A stretch of DNA of 7,413 nt from assembly GCA_018898235.1 (NCBI GenBank), contig JAHIJU010000340.1:1-7413 (forward strand), written 5' to 3'. The notes under the pieces were generated by a model. It was not told the DNA's origin, did not search any database, and saw only the letters and a list, made by a program, of their open reading frames with translations. Each line of letters opens with the position of its first letter. Position 1 is the stretch's first letter. Position numbers and translations under genes: made by a program. Source of the DNA: Actinomycetota bacterium (GTDB taxonomy: Bacteria > Actinomycetota > Actinomycetes > Actinomycetales > Cellulomonadaceae). Below, in pieces: positions 1 to 7,023 of this stretch.

Positions 1-804
1 GGCAGCGCCGTCTTCGTCAAGGCCGTCTCCCCGCACGAGAACCCCGCCTCGCCCGAGCTGGCCCGGGCCGAGATCCGCATCGCCCGCTCACTGCCCGATC
101 AGGTCCCGGCACCGGCCCTGCTGTGGTGGCACGACGACGGCGACTGGGTGCTGACCGGCTGGGAGGCGGTGCACGGCCGCACGCCGCAGATCCCGTGGCA
201 CCCCGATGAGCTGTCGGCCGTGCTCACGGCGGTCGGCGCACTCGGCGAGCTGCGCCCGCGACCGGGGCACACGCTGACCGCGACACCCGAGGTGCTCGCG
301 GACGACTTCACCGGCTGGCAGCGTCTGGCGGCCTCACCGATGGCGCAGCACACGCTGCTGGCCGACGGGCTGGGTGAGCTCGGGCGCTGGGCCCTCGACC
401 ATCTGGAGGCGCTCGTGCGCTGGGAGCTGCAGGCACCCCCCGTGCTCGCGGGCGACCATCTGGTGCACGGCGACCTGCGCTCGGACAACATCATGCTCGA
501 CGAGCACCACCGGGTCTGGATCATCGACTGGCCGCACGCGTCGGTCGGCGCGCCGTGGCTCGACCTGGCGTTCCTGCTGCCCTCGGTCGCTGCGGAGGGC
601 GGCGGCGACGCGGCGACCGTGTTCGCCGCCCAGCCGCTCGCGCAGGACGTGCCGGCCGACCACCTGCGGGCCGCCCTCGTCGGCCTCGCGGGCTACTTCG
701 CCTGGAGCAGCCTGCAGCCCGACCCGCCCGGCATCCCCAACCTGCGCAGGTTCCAGTCGGCACAGGCCGGTGCGACCCTGCGCTGGTTGCAGACGATCGC
801 CTGA
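1..804 (+). CDS. APH-family phosphotransferase (partial, 5' end missing)
   Basis: The reading frame is open from the first base to a TGA at 802-804, giving 267 visible residues. The start lies outside the window; family members are usually about 290-310 residues, so perhaps 30-45 are missing. Visible kinase-fold hallmarks are FVK near the left edge (K7 of the visible part, candidate ATP-binding lysine), the catalytic loop HGDLRSDN (bases 466-489, Asp158 and Asn163) and IIDWPHA, whose Asp176 takes the place of the DFG metal-binding Asp. These place it in the aminoglycoside phosphotransferase/choline kinase-like family (APH Pfam type). Such proteins phosphorylate a hydroxyl on a small molecule with ATP in the cytoplasm, but the substrate cannot be read from the sequence. 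The stretch following IIDWPHA (GAPWLDLAFLLPSV) resembles many uncharacterised actinobacterial 'phosphotransferase' proteins. It runs convergent to etfA and is probably unrelated to it. Resistance function should not be assumed. The family call is firm and the function is unknown. Confidence 0.85.
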   Translation, partial: GSAVFVKAVSPHENPASPELARAEIRIARSLPDQVPAPALLWWHDDGDWVLTGWEAVHGRTPQIPWHPDELSAVLTAVGALGELRPRPGHTLTATPEVLADDFTGWQRLAASPMAQHTLLADGLGELGRWALDHLEALVRWELQAPPVLAGDHLVHGDLRSDNIMLDEHHRVWIIDWPHASVGAPWLDLAFLLPSVAAEGGGDAATVFAAQPLAQDVPADHLRAALVGLAGYFAWSSLQPDPPGIPNLRRFQSAQAGATLRWLQTIA

Positions 805-807
805 GCC

Positions 808-848
808 CAGCCCGGCGCGGCCCGACCGACGCAGCCCGGCGCGGTCCG
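808..848. repeat. Two-copy 17-bp direct repeat in convergent gap
   Basis: Two copies of CAGCCCGGCGCGG followed by CCCG or TCCG lie at 808-824 and 832-848, matching at 16 of 17 positions with a 24-base period. They fill most of the 46-base gap between the stop codon of the phosphotransferase gene and the stop codon of etfA. I could not fold the gap into a convincing hairpin with a U-tract on either strand, so it is not called as a terminator. Function is unknown; a small local duplication is the simplest explanation. Confidence 0.6.
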
Positions 849-850
849 GC

Positions 851-1807
851 TCAGGCCAGCTCGCGCAGCCTGCGCAGCTCGGCGGTCAGCGCCGGGAGCA
901 CGTCGAACAGGTCGCCGACGATCCCGTAGTCGGCGAACTCGAAGATCGGCGCGTCCGGATCGGAGTTGACGGCGACCACGGTTCCGGCCGACTGCATGCC
1001 GCCACGGTGGTGCACGGCCCCCGAGACCCCGACCCCGATGTAGAGCCGGGGGGCCACGGCCACCCCGGTCTGCCCGACCTGCTGCTCGCGCGGGAGCCAG
1101 CCCTCGTCGGCCACGACCCGGGTGGCGCCGACGGCACCGCCGAGCAGGTCGGCGAGCTCCTCGACCGGGCTGAGGTGGCCGTCGACCCCGCGTCCGGCGA
1201 CGACCACCACATCGGCCGTCGCCAGGTCGGGACGTCCGGTCGCCTGCCGCGGGGTGCGCACGACGGTGACCGACCGCGCGAGCTCGCTCACGGCGACCTG
1301 CACGTCGACCACCTGCGGGCTGCTCGGCGCCGCCGCCGGCTCGGCGCGGACGGCATTGGGCTCCAGCGTGACGACGGCGACCGGGCTGGTCACCTCGACC
1401 GTGCTCACCCAGGTGCCGGCGAGCACCGACTTGGTCACCCGGAGCGCGCCCTCCACCCGTTCGACCCGCTCGGCGTCCGTGACGACGGCGGCCCCGTCGA
1501 GCACGGCGAGCCCGGCGGCCACCTCCTTGCCCTCGGACGTGGAGGCGAGCAGCACCAGGTCCGCTCCGGTCGCCGAGCGCACCGCGTGCAGGGCCTCGGC
1601 CAGCGCGGCGGGCCACCAGACGTCGGCCGGGAGCCGGTGCACGATCAGCACGCCGGCATCGGCGAGGCCGGGGAGTGCGGCGTCGAGGCCGTCACCGACC
1701 CAGACGCCGTGCACCTCGCCCAGCGGCCGGGCGGCGGTCACCAGCTCGAGCGCGGCGGGCCGCGGGGTGCCGTCGTCGTCGTGGTCGAGCAGGACGAGGG
1801 TGGTCAT
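851..1807 (-). CDS. etfA: Electron transfer flavoprotein subunit alpha
   Basis: Encodes 318 residues, a normal length for EtfA/FixB, starting at ATG (1805-1807) and ending in TGA. EtfA pairs with EtfB to form the FAD-carrying heterodimer that takes electrons from acyl-CoA and other flavin dehydrogenases and passes them to ETF:quinone oxidoreductase in the membrane. The N-terminal half is the ETF alpha/beta Rossmann-like domain. The C-terminal FAD domain is easy to recognise: PREQQVGQTG (about 239-248), LYIGVGVSGAVHHRGGM (about 255-271), VAVNSDPDAPIF (about 278-289) and ADYGIVGDLF (about 292-301). The usual SGAxQH is SGAVHH here (His266, His267), a conservative change in the FAD-contact region. 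The start is supported by an AGGA Shine-Dalgarno core 8 bases upstream (1816-1819). It follows etfB after 25 bases and is almost certainly cotranscribed with it. The identification is firm. Confidence 0.97.
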   Translation of the reverse strand: MTTLVLLDHDDDGTPRPAALELVTAARPLGEVHGVWVGDGLDAALPGLADAGVLIVHRLPADVWWPAALAEALHAVRSATGADLVLLASTSEGKEVAAGLAVLDGAAVVTDAERVERVEGALRVTKSVLAGTWVSTVEVTSPVAVVTLEPNAVRAEPAAAPSSPQVVDVQVAVSELARSVTVVRTPRQATGRPDLATADVVVVAGRGVDGHLSPVEELADLLGGAVGATRVVADEGWLPREQQVGQTGVAVAPRLYIGVGVSGAVHHRGGMQSAGTVVAVNSDPDAPIFEFADYGIVGDLFDVLPALTAELRRLRELA

Positions 1808-1815
1808 CGCTGTGG

Positions 1816-1819
1816 TCCT
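1816..1819 (-). promoter_or_regulatory. Ribosome binding site of etfA
   Basis: On the minus strand AGGA lies 8 bases before the etfA ATG, within the 25-base etfB-etfA gap. It supports the chosen etfA start and translation from the etfBA transcript. etfB itself has no comparable site, which contrasts with its candidate leaderless start. Confidence 0.6.
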
Positions 1820-1832
1820 GTCAGTCGGGGGT

Positions 1833-2624
1833 TCAGACGAGCCGCTGGTCGACGAGCCAGGCTGCCAGCCGGACGCCGGCGTCGCCGTCGTCGGTGACCA
1901 GCACCCGGTCGGTCCGCGGTTGCTGCGGCTCGGCGTGCAGCACCCGGGTGCGTCCGCCGAGCATCGAGGGGTCCAGGCCGAGCGAGGTCAGCCCGGGGAC
2001 GACCTCGTCGAGGCCGAGCTCCTGCACGGGCTTCTTGCGGGCGGCCATGATGGCGCGGAACCCGGGGAAGGACGGCTCGTTCGCGGCATCGGTCACCGAG
2101 ACCACGGCCGGCAGCGGGGCGCTGAGCTCCTCGACCGCGTGGTCGAGCTCGCGCCGCACGTGCACGGTGCCGTCGGCGACGTCGACGTGGGCCGCCAGCG
2201 CGAGCGCGGGGAGCCGCAGGTAGGCGGCGAGCGCGGTCGGGACGACCGAGGTCAGCCCGTCGGTCGACGCCATCCCGGTGAGCACCAGGTCGACGCCCCC
2301 CTCGACCGTCACAGCGGCCGCGAGCACGGCGGCGGTGCCCAGCGCGTCGAGCCCCACCAGCCGCTCATCGCTGACGACGACGCCGCGGCTCGCACCGAGC
2401 TGCAGCGCGCGCCGCACCGCGTCGTGCGCGTCCGCCGGTCCCACGCTCAGTGCGACGACCTCGCCCGACGTCGCGGCGGCGATCTGCACGGCCGCCTCGA
2501 CCGCGTTCTCGTCGAGCTCGTTGAGCGTGCCGTCGCCGCCGTCCCGGCGGAGCCGCCCGTCGGCGCCCAACATGCGGGTCGACTGGACGTCCGGCACGTG
2601 CTTCACGGCAACCACGATCTTCAC
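1833..2624 (-). CDS. etfB: Electron transfer flavoprotein subunit beta
   Basis: Encodes 263 residues from GTG (bases 2624-2622) to TGA (1835-1833), matching the roughly 260-residue EtfB/FixA family. The protein begins VKIVVAVKHVPDVQSTRML, the typical EtfB N-terminus. Further family marks are LNELDENAVEAAVQI, the GEVVALSVGP strand, ALQLGASRGVVVSDE, GMASTDGLTSVVPTALAAYL (the AMP/FAD-side segment) and the signature NEPSFPGFRAIMAARKKP starting at residue 182. EtfB binds AMP structurally and contacts partner dehydrogenases. The frame stays open far upstream, across glgX on the opposite strand, but that extension is not EtfB-like, and the GTG gives the normal family N-terminus. There is no clear Shine-Dalgarno; a TAACCT element 7 bases upstream suggests a leaderless mRNA. 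It is the first gene of the etfBA operon and is divergent from glgX. Confidence 0.96.
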   Translation of the reverse strand: MKIVVAVKHVPDVQSTRMLGADGRLRRDGGDGTLNELDENAVEAAVQIAAATSGEVVALSVGPADAHDAVRRALQLGASRGVVVSDERLVGLDALGTAAVLAAAVTVEGGVDLVLTGMASTDGLTSVVPTALAAYLRLPALALAAHVDVADGTVHVRRELDHAVEELSAPLPAVVSVTDAANEPSFPGFRAIMAARKKPVQELGLDEVVPGLTSLGLDPSMLGGRTRVLHAEPQQPRTDRVLVTDDGDAGVRLAAWLVDQRLV

Positions 2625-2631
2625 CCGAGGA

Positions 2632-2637
2632 AGGTTA
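2632..2637 (-). promoter_or_regulatory. Candidate -10 element of the etfBA promoter
   Basis: On the minus strand TAACCT (fits TANNNT) ends 7 bases before the etfB GTG, so transcription would begin at or next to the start codon. No -35 hexamer resembling TTGACA is visible 16-19 bases upstream, which is common for actinobacterial promoters. The absence of an etfB Shine-Dalgarno agrees with leaderless translation. The evidence is the motif and its position only. Confidence 0.5.
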
Positions 2638-2653
2638 CCCGGCGACCCGCGCC

Positions 2654-2683
2654 CCACCCGGGACGGCCCCGGCACACGGGTGG
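2654..2683. promoter_or_regulatory. Inverted repeat in the divergent etfB/glgX region
   Basis: CCACCCG (2654-2660) and CGGGTGG (2677-2683) form perfect 7-base arms separated by 16 bases. They lie between the two divergent starts, just upstream of the candidate etfB -10 and before the glgX start. The position suits a shared operator or activator site. The region is GC-rich, so a 7+7 repeat could occur by chance. The right arm also contains the only weak Shine-Dalgarno-like bases (GGGTGG) before the glgX ATG. Confidence 0.3.
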
Positions 2684-2693
2684 ACACGCGACA

Positions 2694-4901
2694 ATGTCCC
2701 CCGTGAGCACTCCCGCACCGCGCCCTCGGCCCCCTCGGCTCGGGGTCCACGTCGCCGGGGACGGGATCGACGTCGCCGTGCTCGCCCCGCACGCGACGGC
2801 CGTCGAGCTGTGCCTGTTCGACGCCGCCGGCACACCGCGGTCGGAGCACCGGATCGCACTGCCCAGGCCGCGCCACGGGGTCTACAGCGCCCACATCCCC
2901 GGTATCGCCGCAGGTCAACGGTACGGGCTGCGGGCGGACGGCCCGTGGGAGCCGGCCTACGGGCTGCGCTACAACCCGCACAAGCTGCTGGTCGACCCGT
3001 ACGCCCGGGGACTGGTCGGCACCCTCGGCTACGGACCTGCGACGTACGGTCACGTCGTCGACACCCAGCTGCGCGGTGACGCGTTCGGTGCGATGGACAC
3101 GCGGGACTCGGCCGGCCATGTCCCGCACGCCGTCGTGGTGGACACCGCCGCGCTGCCGGGCCCCGACCCGACGCAGAACCGGCCATGGACGCCGTGGTCG
3201 GCGACGGTGATCTACGAGGCGCACGTGCGCGGTCTGACCAAGCTCGCCGGGTTCCTGCCCGCACCGCTGCGCGGCACGTACGCCGGTCTGGCGCACCCGG
3301 CCGTGATCGACCACCTGCTGCGGCTCGGCATCACGGCCGTCGAGCTGCTGCCGGTGCACACCTTCACCTCGGAACCGCACCTGATCACCAAGGGCCTGAC
3401 CAACTACTGGGGCTACTCGACGCTGGGCTTCTTCGCCCCGCACGCCGCCTATGCGACGGCGGCGGCACGGGCCGCCGGGCCCGCCGCCGTCCTCGCCGAG
3501 CTGCGTGCGACGGTGCACGCCCTGCACGCCGCCGGTCTGGAGGTCCTGCTCGACGTCGTCTACAACCACACCGCCGAGGGCGGCGTCGACGGTCAGCACC
3601 TGTCCTGGCGCGGTCTGGACAATGCGATCTACTACGCCCACGACGGCAACGTCCCGGCGACGTACGCCGATGTCACCGGGACCGGCAACACGCTCGACTT
3701 CCGCCGCACCGAGGTCGTGCGGATGACGTTGGACTCCCTGCGCTACTGGGCCGACGTCGTCGGGGTCGACGGCTTCCGGTTCGACCTGGCCGTCACACTG
3801 GGACGCACGGTCGGCGGGTTCAGCGCCGACCACCCGGTGCTGGTCAGAGCCACGACGGACCCGTCGCTGCACGTCCTGAAGCTGATCGCCGAACCGTGGG
3901 ACGTGGGACCGGGCGGCTGGCGGACCGGTCAGTTCGCCCTCCCGTTCGCCGAGTGGAACGACCGGTTCCGCAACGCCGTGCGGTCGTTCTGGTTGGCCGA
4001 CCCGGGACGGGCCGCGCACGGCCTGCCCGGGCACCGGATGCGCGACCTGGCCACCCGGCTCGCCGGGTCGGTGGACCTGTTCGGGCAGGGCAGCCCGCCG
4101 CTGATCCGCGGCCCGCAGGCGTCGGTCAACTTCGTCACGGCGCACGACGGCTTCACCCTCGCGGACCTGGTGGCCTACGACCACAAGCACAACGCGGCCA
4201 ACGGCGAGCAGAACCGTGACGGGTCCGACGACAACCGGTCCTGGAACCACGGGGTGGAGGGCCCGGTGCGGTCCGACTCGCCCGGGGCCGACCTGATGCC
4301 GCTGCGCCGCCGGTCGATCCGCAACCTGTTCGCCACGCTCGTGCTGGCGGCGGGGACGCCGATGATCACCGCCGGCGACGAGCTGGGCCGCACCCAGCAG
4401 GGCAACAACAACGCCTACTGCCAGGACTCCGAGCTGTCCTGGGTCCGCTGGGACCGGTCACCGTGGCGCTCCGACCTGCTCGCGACCTGCGCCTACCTCC
4501 TGACGCTCCGACGTGAGCACCCCGCCATGCGGACCGAGGTGTTCTACACCGGCTTGCCGGTCGCCGAGGGCCAGCGCCCCGACCTCGGCTGGTACGACAG
4601 GTCCGGCGACGCGTTCGACCACGGCCGCTGGCACGACCCGTCGATCCGCACCTTCCAGATGGTGCGCGCCGCACCGCCGCCCGCGCACGACGTCGTGATG
4701 GTCGTCGTGAACGGCGCCCTGGACGCGGAGGAGGTCCGGCTCATCGCGTCCGACTCCGCCCCCTGGCTGCTGGTGTGGGACTCGGTGTGGGAGCACCCCG
4801 AGGACCAGCGGGAGGCGGCCATCGGCGGTGCCCTGCACCTGCCGGGTGGGACGACGATCACGATGGAGCCGCTGAGCATGCGCGTCTATGTCACGCGCTG
4901 A
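2694..4901 (+). CDS. glgX: Glycogen debranching enzyme GlgX (GH13, isoamylase type)
   Basis: Encodes 735 residues from ATG 2694 to TGA 4901, a normal GlgX length. The enzyme hydrolyses alpha-1,6 branch points in glycogen, preferring short outer chains, in the cytoplasm. The N-terminus (about residues 12-105) has the CBM48-like start LGVHVAGDGIDVAVLAPHAT and later YNPHKLLVDPYA. The GH13 barrel includes VIYEAHVRG (172), NYWGYST (237), DVVYNHTAEG (Asp287), FRFDLA (nucleophile Asp364), IAEPWDVGPGGW (acid/base Glu400) and FVTAHDGFTLADLV (Asp485), so the catalytic triad is intact. ANGEQNRDGSDDNRSWN and GNNNAYCQDSELSW (570) are GlgX/TreX trademarks. An alternative GTG start at 2703, three codons in, would suit leaderless initiation after GACAAT (2690-2695); the ATG has only weak GGGTGG upstream. 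The frame is open to the left, but that sequence is the etfB antisense shadow. glgE follows after 43 bases. Confidence 0.95.
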   Translation: MSPVSTPAPRPRPPRLGVHVAGDGIDVAVLAPHATAVELCLFDAAGTPRSEHRIALPRPRHGVYSAHIPGIAAGQRYGLRADGPWEPAYGLRYNPHKLLVDPYARGLVGTLGYGPATYGHVVDTQLRGDAFGAMDTRDSAGHVPHAVVVDTAALPGPDPTQNRPWTPWSATVIYEAHVRGLTKLAGFLPAPLRGTYAGLAHPAVIDHLLRLGITAVELLPVHTFTSEPHLITKGLTNYWGYSTLGFFAPHAAYATAAARAAGPAAVLAELRATVHALHAAGLEVLLDVVYNHTAEGGVDGQHLSWRGLDNAIYYAHDGNVPATYADVTGTGNTLDFRRTEVVRMTLDSLRYWADVVGVDGFRFDLAVTLGRTVGGFSADHPVLVRATTDPSLHVLKLIAEPWDVGPGGWRTGQFALPFAEWNDRFRNAVRSFWLADPGRAAHGLPGHRMRDLATRLAGSVDLFGQGSPPLIRGPQASVNFVTAHDGFTLADLVAYDHKHNAANGEQNRDGSDDNRSWNHGVEGPVRSDSPGADLMPLRRRSIRNLFATLVLAAGTPMITAGDELGRTQQGNNNAYCQDSELSWVRWDRSPWRSDLLATCAYLLTLRREHPAMRTEVFYTGLPVAEGQRPDLGWYDRSGDAFDHGRWHDPSIRTFQMVRAAPPPAHDVVMVVVNGALDAEEVRLIASDSAPWLLVWDSVWEHPEDQREAAIGGALHLPGGTTITMEPLSMRVYVTR

Positions 4902-4911
4902 TCTGCGGGTG

Positions 4912-4936
4912 CCTATCGCGCGCGCCGACGGATAGG
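4912..4936. promoter_or_regulatory. Inverted repeat upstream of glgE
   Basis: CCTATC (4912-4917) and GATAGG (4931-4936) are perfect 6-base arms with a 13-base G+C-rich centre. The right arm overlaps the candidate -10 TAGGTT of glgE, so a protein bound here would block the promoter. There is no U-tract after it, so it does not look like an intrinsic terminator for glgX. These A/T-containing arms stand out in very GC-rich sequence. The operator role is inferred. Confidence 0.4.
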
Positions 4937-4938
4937 TT
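4933..4938 (+). promoter_or_regulatory. Candidate -10 element of a glgE-treS promoter
   Basis: TAGGTT fits TANNNT and ends 6 bases before the glgE GTG at 4945. Transcription would start at about the start codon, giving a leaderless message. No convincing -35 hexamer is seen. The GTG has no strong Shine-Dalgarno; the only purine-rich stretch is the -10 itself (GGATAGG). It would allow glgE-treS expression independent of glgX, alongside any read-through from glgX. Confidence 0.45.
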
Positions 4939-4944
4939 CGGACA

Positions 4945-7023
4945 GTGACGAGCACCCCCCCGTCCCGCGCACGGACGACCAGCGGCACCGGTCGGAGCGC
5001 TGCCCGACCGAGTGCCGCCGCTGGCGCTGAGCCCATCGGACGCATCCCGGTCCTCGATGTCTTCCCCGTCGCCGAGGCCGGGCGGTTCCCCGCCAAGGCC
5101 GGGGTCGGCGAGGCGATCCCGATTCGTGCGACGGTGTTCCGCGAGGGGCACGACGCCTACGGTGCGCACGCCGTGCTGCTGCGCCCCGACGGTTCGGTCG
5201 GCTACCGGGCGCCGATGCGCGAGGTGCAGCCCGGGCTGGACCGCTACGAGGCGCTGGTCGTGCCCGACGAACCGGGTGACTGGACGTTCGTCGTCGAGGG
5301 GTGGTCGGACCCGTACGGCAGCTGGGCACACGACGCCGCGATCAAGGTGCCGGCCGGCATCGACACCGACCTCACCCTCGAGCAGGGCGCCCAGGTCCTC
5401 ATGCGTGCGGCCGACCGTCGCCGCCAGGACGCGCCGGACCCGGGGGCCGCGGCAGTGCTGCGGGCCGCCGCCCAGACGTTGCGGGACACGACCGTCGACC
5501 CCGCCGAGCGGCTGGCTGTCGGGCTCGGCGCACCGGTGCGCACGGCGCTCGTCCGGCACCCGCTGCGGGACCTGGTCTCACCGTCCCCGGCCTACCCGCT
5601 GCAGGTCCACCGACCGCTCGCCCTGGCCGGCGCCTGGTACGAGATGTTCCCCCGGTCGGTGGGCGCCTACGTCGATCACGAGACCGGTGCCTGGGTCTCG
5701 GGCACCTTCACGACCGCGGCCACGGATCTGCCCAGGATCGCCGCCATGGGCTTCGACGTGGTGTACCTGACGCCCATCCACCCGATCGGCACCACGTTCC
5801 GCAAGGGCCGCAACAACACCCTCGACGCGGGCCCGGCCGATCCGGGCTCGCCGTACGCGATCGGTTCGCCCGCCGGTGGGCACGATGCGATCGAGCCGTC
5901 GCTGGGCACCTTCGACGACTTCGACGCCTTCGTGGCCACGGCCCGCGGGCTCGACCTGGAGGTCGCGCTCGACCTGGCGCTGCAGTGCTCCCCCGACCAC
6001 CCGTGGGTGCGCCAGCACCCGCAGTGGTTCGCCCACCGGCCGGACGGGTCGATCGCCTACGCCGAGAACCCGCCGAAGAAGTACCAGGACATCTACCCGC
6101 TCTCCTTCGACGAGGACCCCGACGGCCTGTCCACCGAGATCCGTCGGGTCGTGCAGGTCTGGATCGACCACGGCGTGACGATCTTCCGGGTGGACAACCC
6201 GCACACCAAGCCCCTGCCGTTCTGGCAGCGCCTGCTCGCCGACGTCCGCCGGACCCACCCTGAGGTGGTCTTCCTGTCCGAGGCGTTCACCCGTCCCGCG
6301 ATCATGCTGGGGCTGGGCAAGGCCGGGTTCCACCAGTCGTACACCTACTTCACCTGGCGCACCACGAAGGCCGAGCTCGAGGAGTACCTGGCCCGTGTCG
6401 GGGGCGATGAGGCGCCCTGGATGCGCCCCGCGTTCTGGCCCACCACGCACGACATCCTGCCGCCCTACCTGCAGGCCGGTGGGGTGGGCGCGTTCGCCGT
6501 CCGCGCGGTGCTCGCCGCGCTCGGGGCGCCGACCTGGGGGATCTACTCCGGCTACGAGCTGGTCGAGAACGTGCCGCGCCCGGGCGTCGAGGAGCAGATC
6601 GACAACGAGAAGTACGAGTACCGGCCACGTGACTACACCGCCGCGCAGCCGCTCGGCATCGCGACCCTGCTGGGCGCGCTCAATGCGATCAGGCGGGCCC
6701 ACCCGGCGCTGCGCCAGCTGCAGAACGTGCGGGTGCACCCCACCGACAACGACTCGCTCGTCTGCTTCTCCCGTCACCTGGCGGCCGAGCACTCACCCAC
6801 CGGGTCCGCCGACGTCGTCGTCACCATCGTGAACCTCGATCCGTGGAGCACGCAGGAGGGTTGGGTGCACCTCGACCTGGCGGCCCTCGGCCTACCGGTC
6901 GATCGTCCGCTGCTCGCCCATGACGAGCTGACCGGGCAGGTCCACCCGTGGGCGGCGGACACCTTTGTTCGTCTGGTGCCTCAGGTCAGCTGTGCCCATG
7001 TGATGTCGATGGGTGAGGTATGA
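4945..7023 (+). CDS. glgE: Alpha-1,4-glucan:maltose-1-phosphate maltosyltransferase GlgE (GH13_3)
   Basis: Encodes 692 residues from GTG 4945 to TGA 7021-7023, a family-typical length. GlgE transfers maltosyl units from alpha-maltose-1-phosphate to the non-reducing end of alpha-1,4-glucan and releases phosphate. Residues 1-28 are a Ser/Thr/Ala/Arg-rich tail; the conserved part begins IGRIPVLDVFPV. The barrel starts near WYEMFPRS (Tyr232). Catalytic residues are Asp417 (FRVDNPH, nucleophile), Glu446 (LSEAF, acid/base) and Asp503 (THDIL). Their spacing, 29 and 57, equals that of Streptomyces coelicolor GlgE (D394, E423, D480). Phosphate/maltose contacts known there also align at the same offset of 23: Lys287, Asn375, Lys378, Tyr380 and Asn418. 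The segment before Asp503 reads WPTTHD rather than the NTPD motif I expect in well-studied homologues. EEQIDNEKYEYRPRDY (549 on) is typical. It overlaps treS by 4 bases, indicating translational coupling. The identification is firm. Confidence 0.96.
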   Translation: MTSTPPSRARTTSGTGRSAARPSAAAGAEPIGRIPVLDVFPVAEAGRFPAKAGVGEAIPIRATVFREGHDAYGAHAVLLRPDGSVGYRAPMREVQPGLDRYEALVVPDEPGDWTFVVEGWSDPYGSWAHDAAIKVPAGIDTDLTLEQGAQVLMRAADRRRQDAPDPGAAAVLRAAAQTLRDTTVDPAERLAVGLGAPVRTALVRHPLRDLVSPSPAYPLQVHRPLALAGAWYEMFPRSVGAYVDHETGAWVSGTFTTAATDLPRIAAMGFDVVYLTPIHPIGTTFRKGRNNTLDAGPADPGSPYAIGSPAGGHDAIEPSLGTFDDFDAFVATARGLDLEVALDLALQCSPDHPWVRQHPQWFAHRPDGSIAYAENPPKKYQDIYPLSFDEDPDGLSTEIRRVVQVWIDHGVTIFRVDNPHTKPLPFWQRLLADVRRTHPEVVFLSEAFTRPAIMLGLGKAGFHQSYTYFTWRTTKAELEEYLARVGGDEAPWMRPAFWPTTHDILPPYLQAGGVGAFAVRAVLAALGAPTWGIYSGYELVENVPRPGVEEQIDNEKYEYRPRDYTAAQPLGIATLLGALNAIRRAHPALRQLQNVRVHPTDNDSLVCFSRHLAAEHSPTGSADVVVTIVNLDPWSTQEGWVHLDLAALGLPVDRPLLAHDELTGQVHPWAADTFVRLVPQVSCAHVMSMGEV

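Noticed and set aside
1..804. Maltokinase (Pep2/Mak) identity for the phosphotransferase, which would fit the GlgE pathway
   Set aside because: It lies on the far side of etfBA, has only the generic APH motifs (HGDLRSDN, IIDWPHA), and shows none of the maltokinase-specific sequence I would expect. Maltokinase is more likely right of treS.
805..850. Bidirectional intrinsic terminator between the convergent genes
   Set aside because: No stem of useful length followed by a U-tract could be drawn on either strand; the repeats are direct, not inverted.
374..1897. Plus-strand 507-codon open frame across the phosphotransferase end and etfA
   Set aside because: It overlaps two recognised genes in other frames, has low-complexity Arg/Ser/Pro/Gly composition and shows no family motif.
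1122..2693. N-terminal extension of the glgX frame to the left
   Set aside because: This part is antisense to etfB/etfA and has shadow composition; GlgX homology begins only after 2694, and the total length from there is family-typical.
2625..4250. Long minus-strand open frame extending etfB upstream across glgX
   Set aside because: It is antisense to a firmly identified glgX with an intact catalytic triad, it has the Arg/Val/Gly-rich composition of a GC-rich shadow frame, and EtfB homology begins exactly at the GTG at 2624.
5578..6792. Minus-strand 404-codon open frame inside glgE
   Set aside because: It is antisense to glgE with no recognisable motif; such frames are expected on the opposite strand of high-GC genes.
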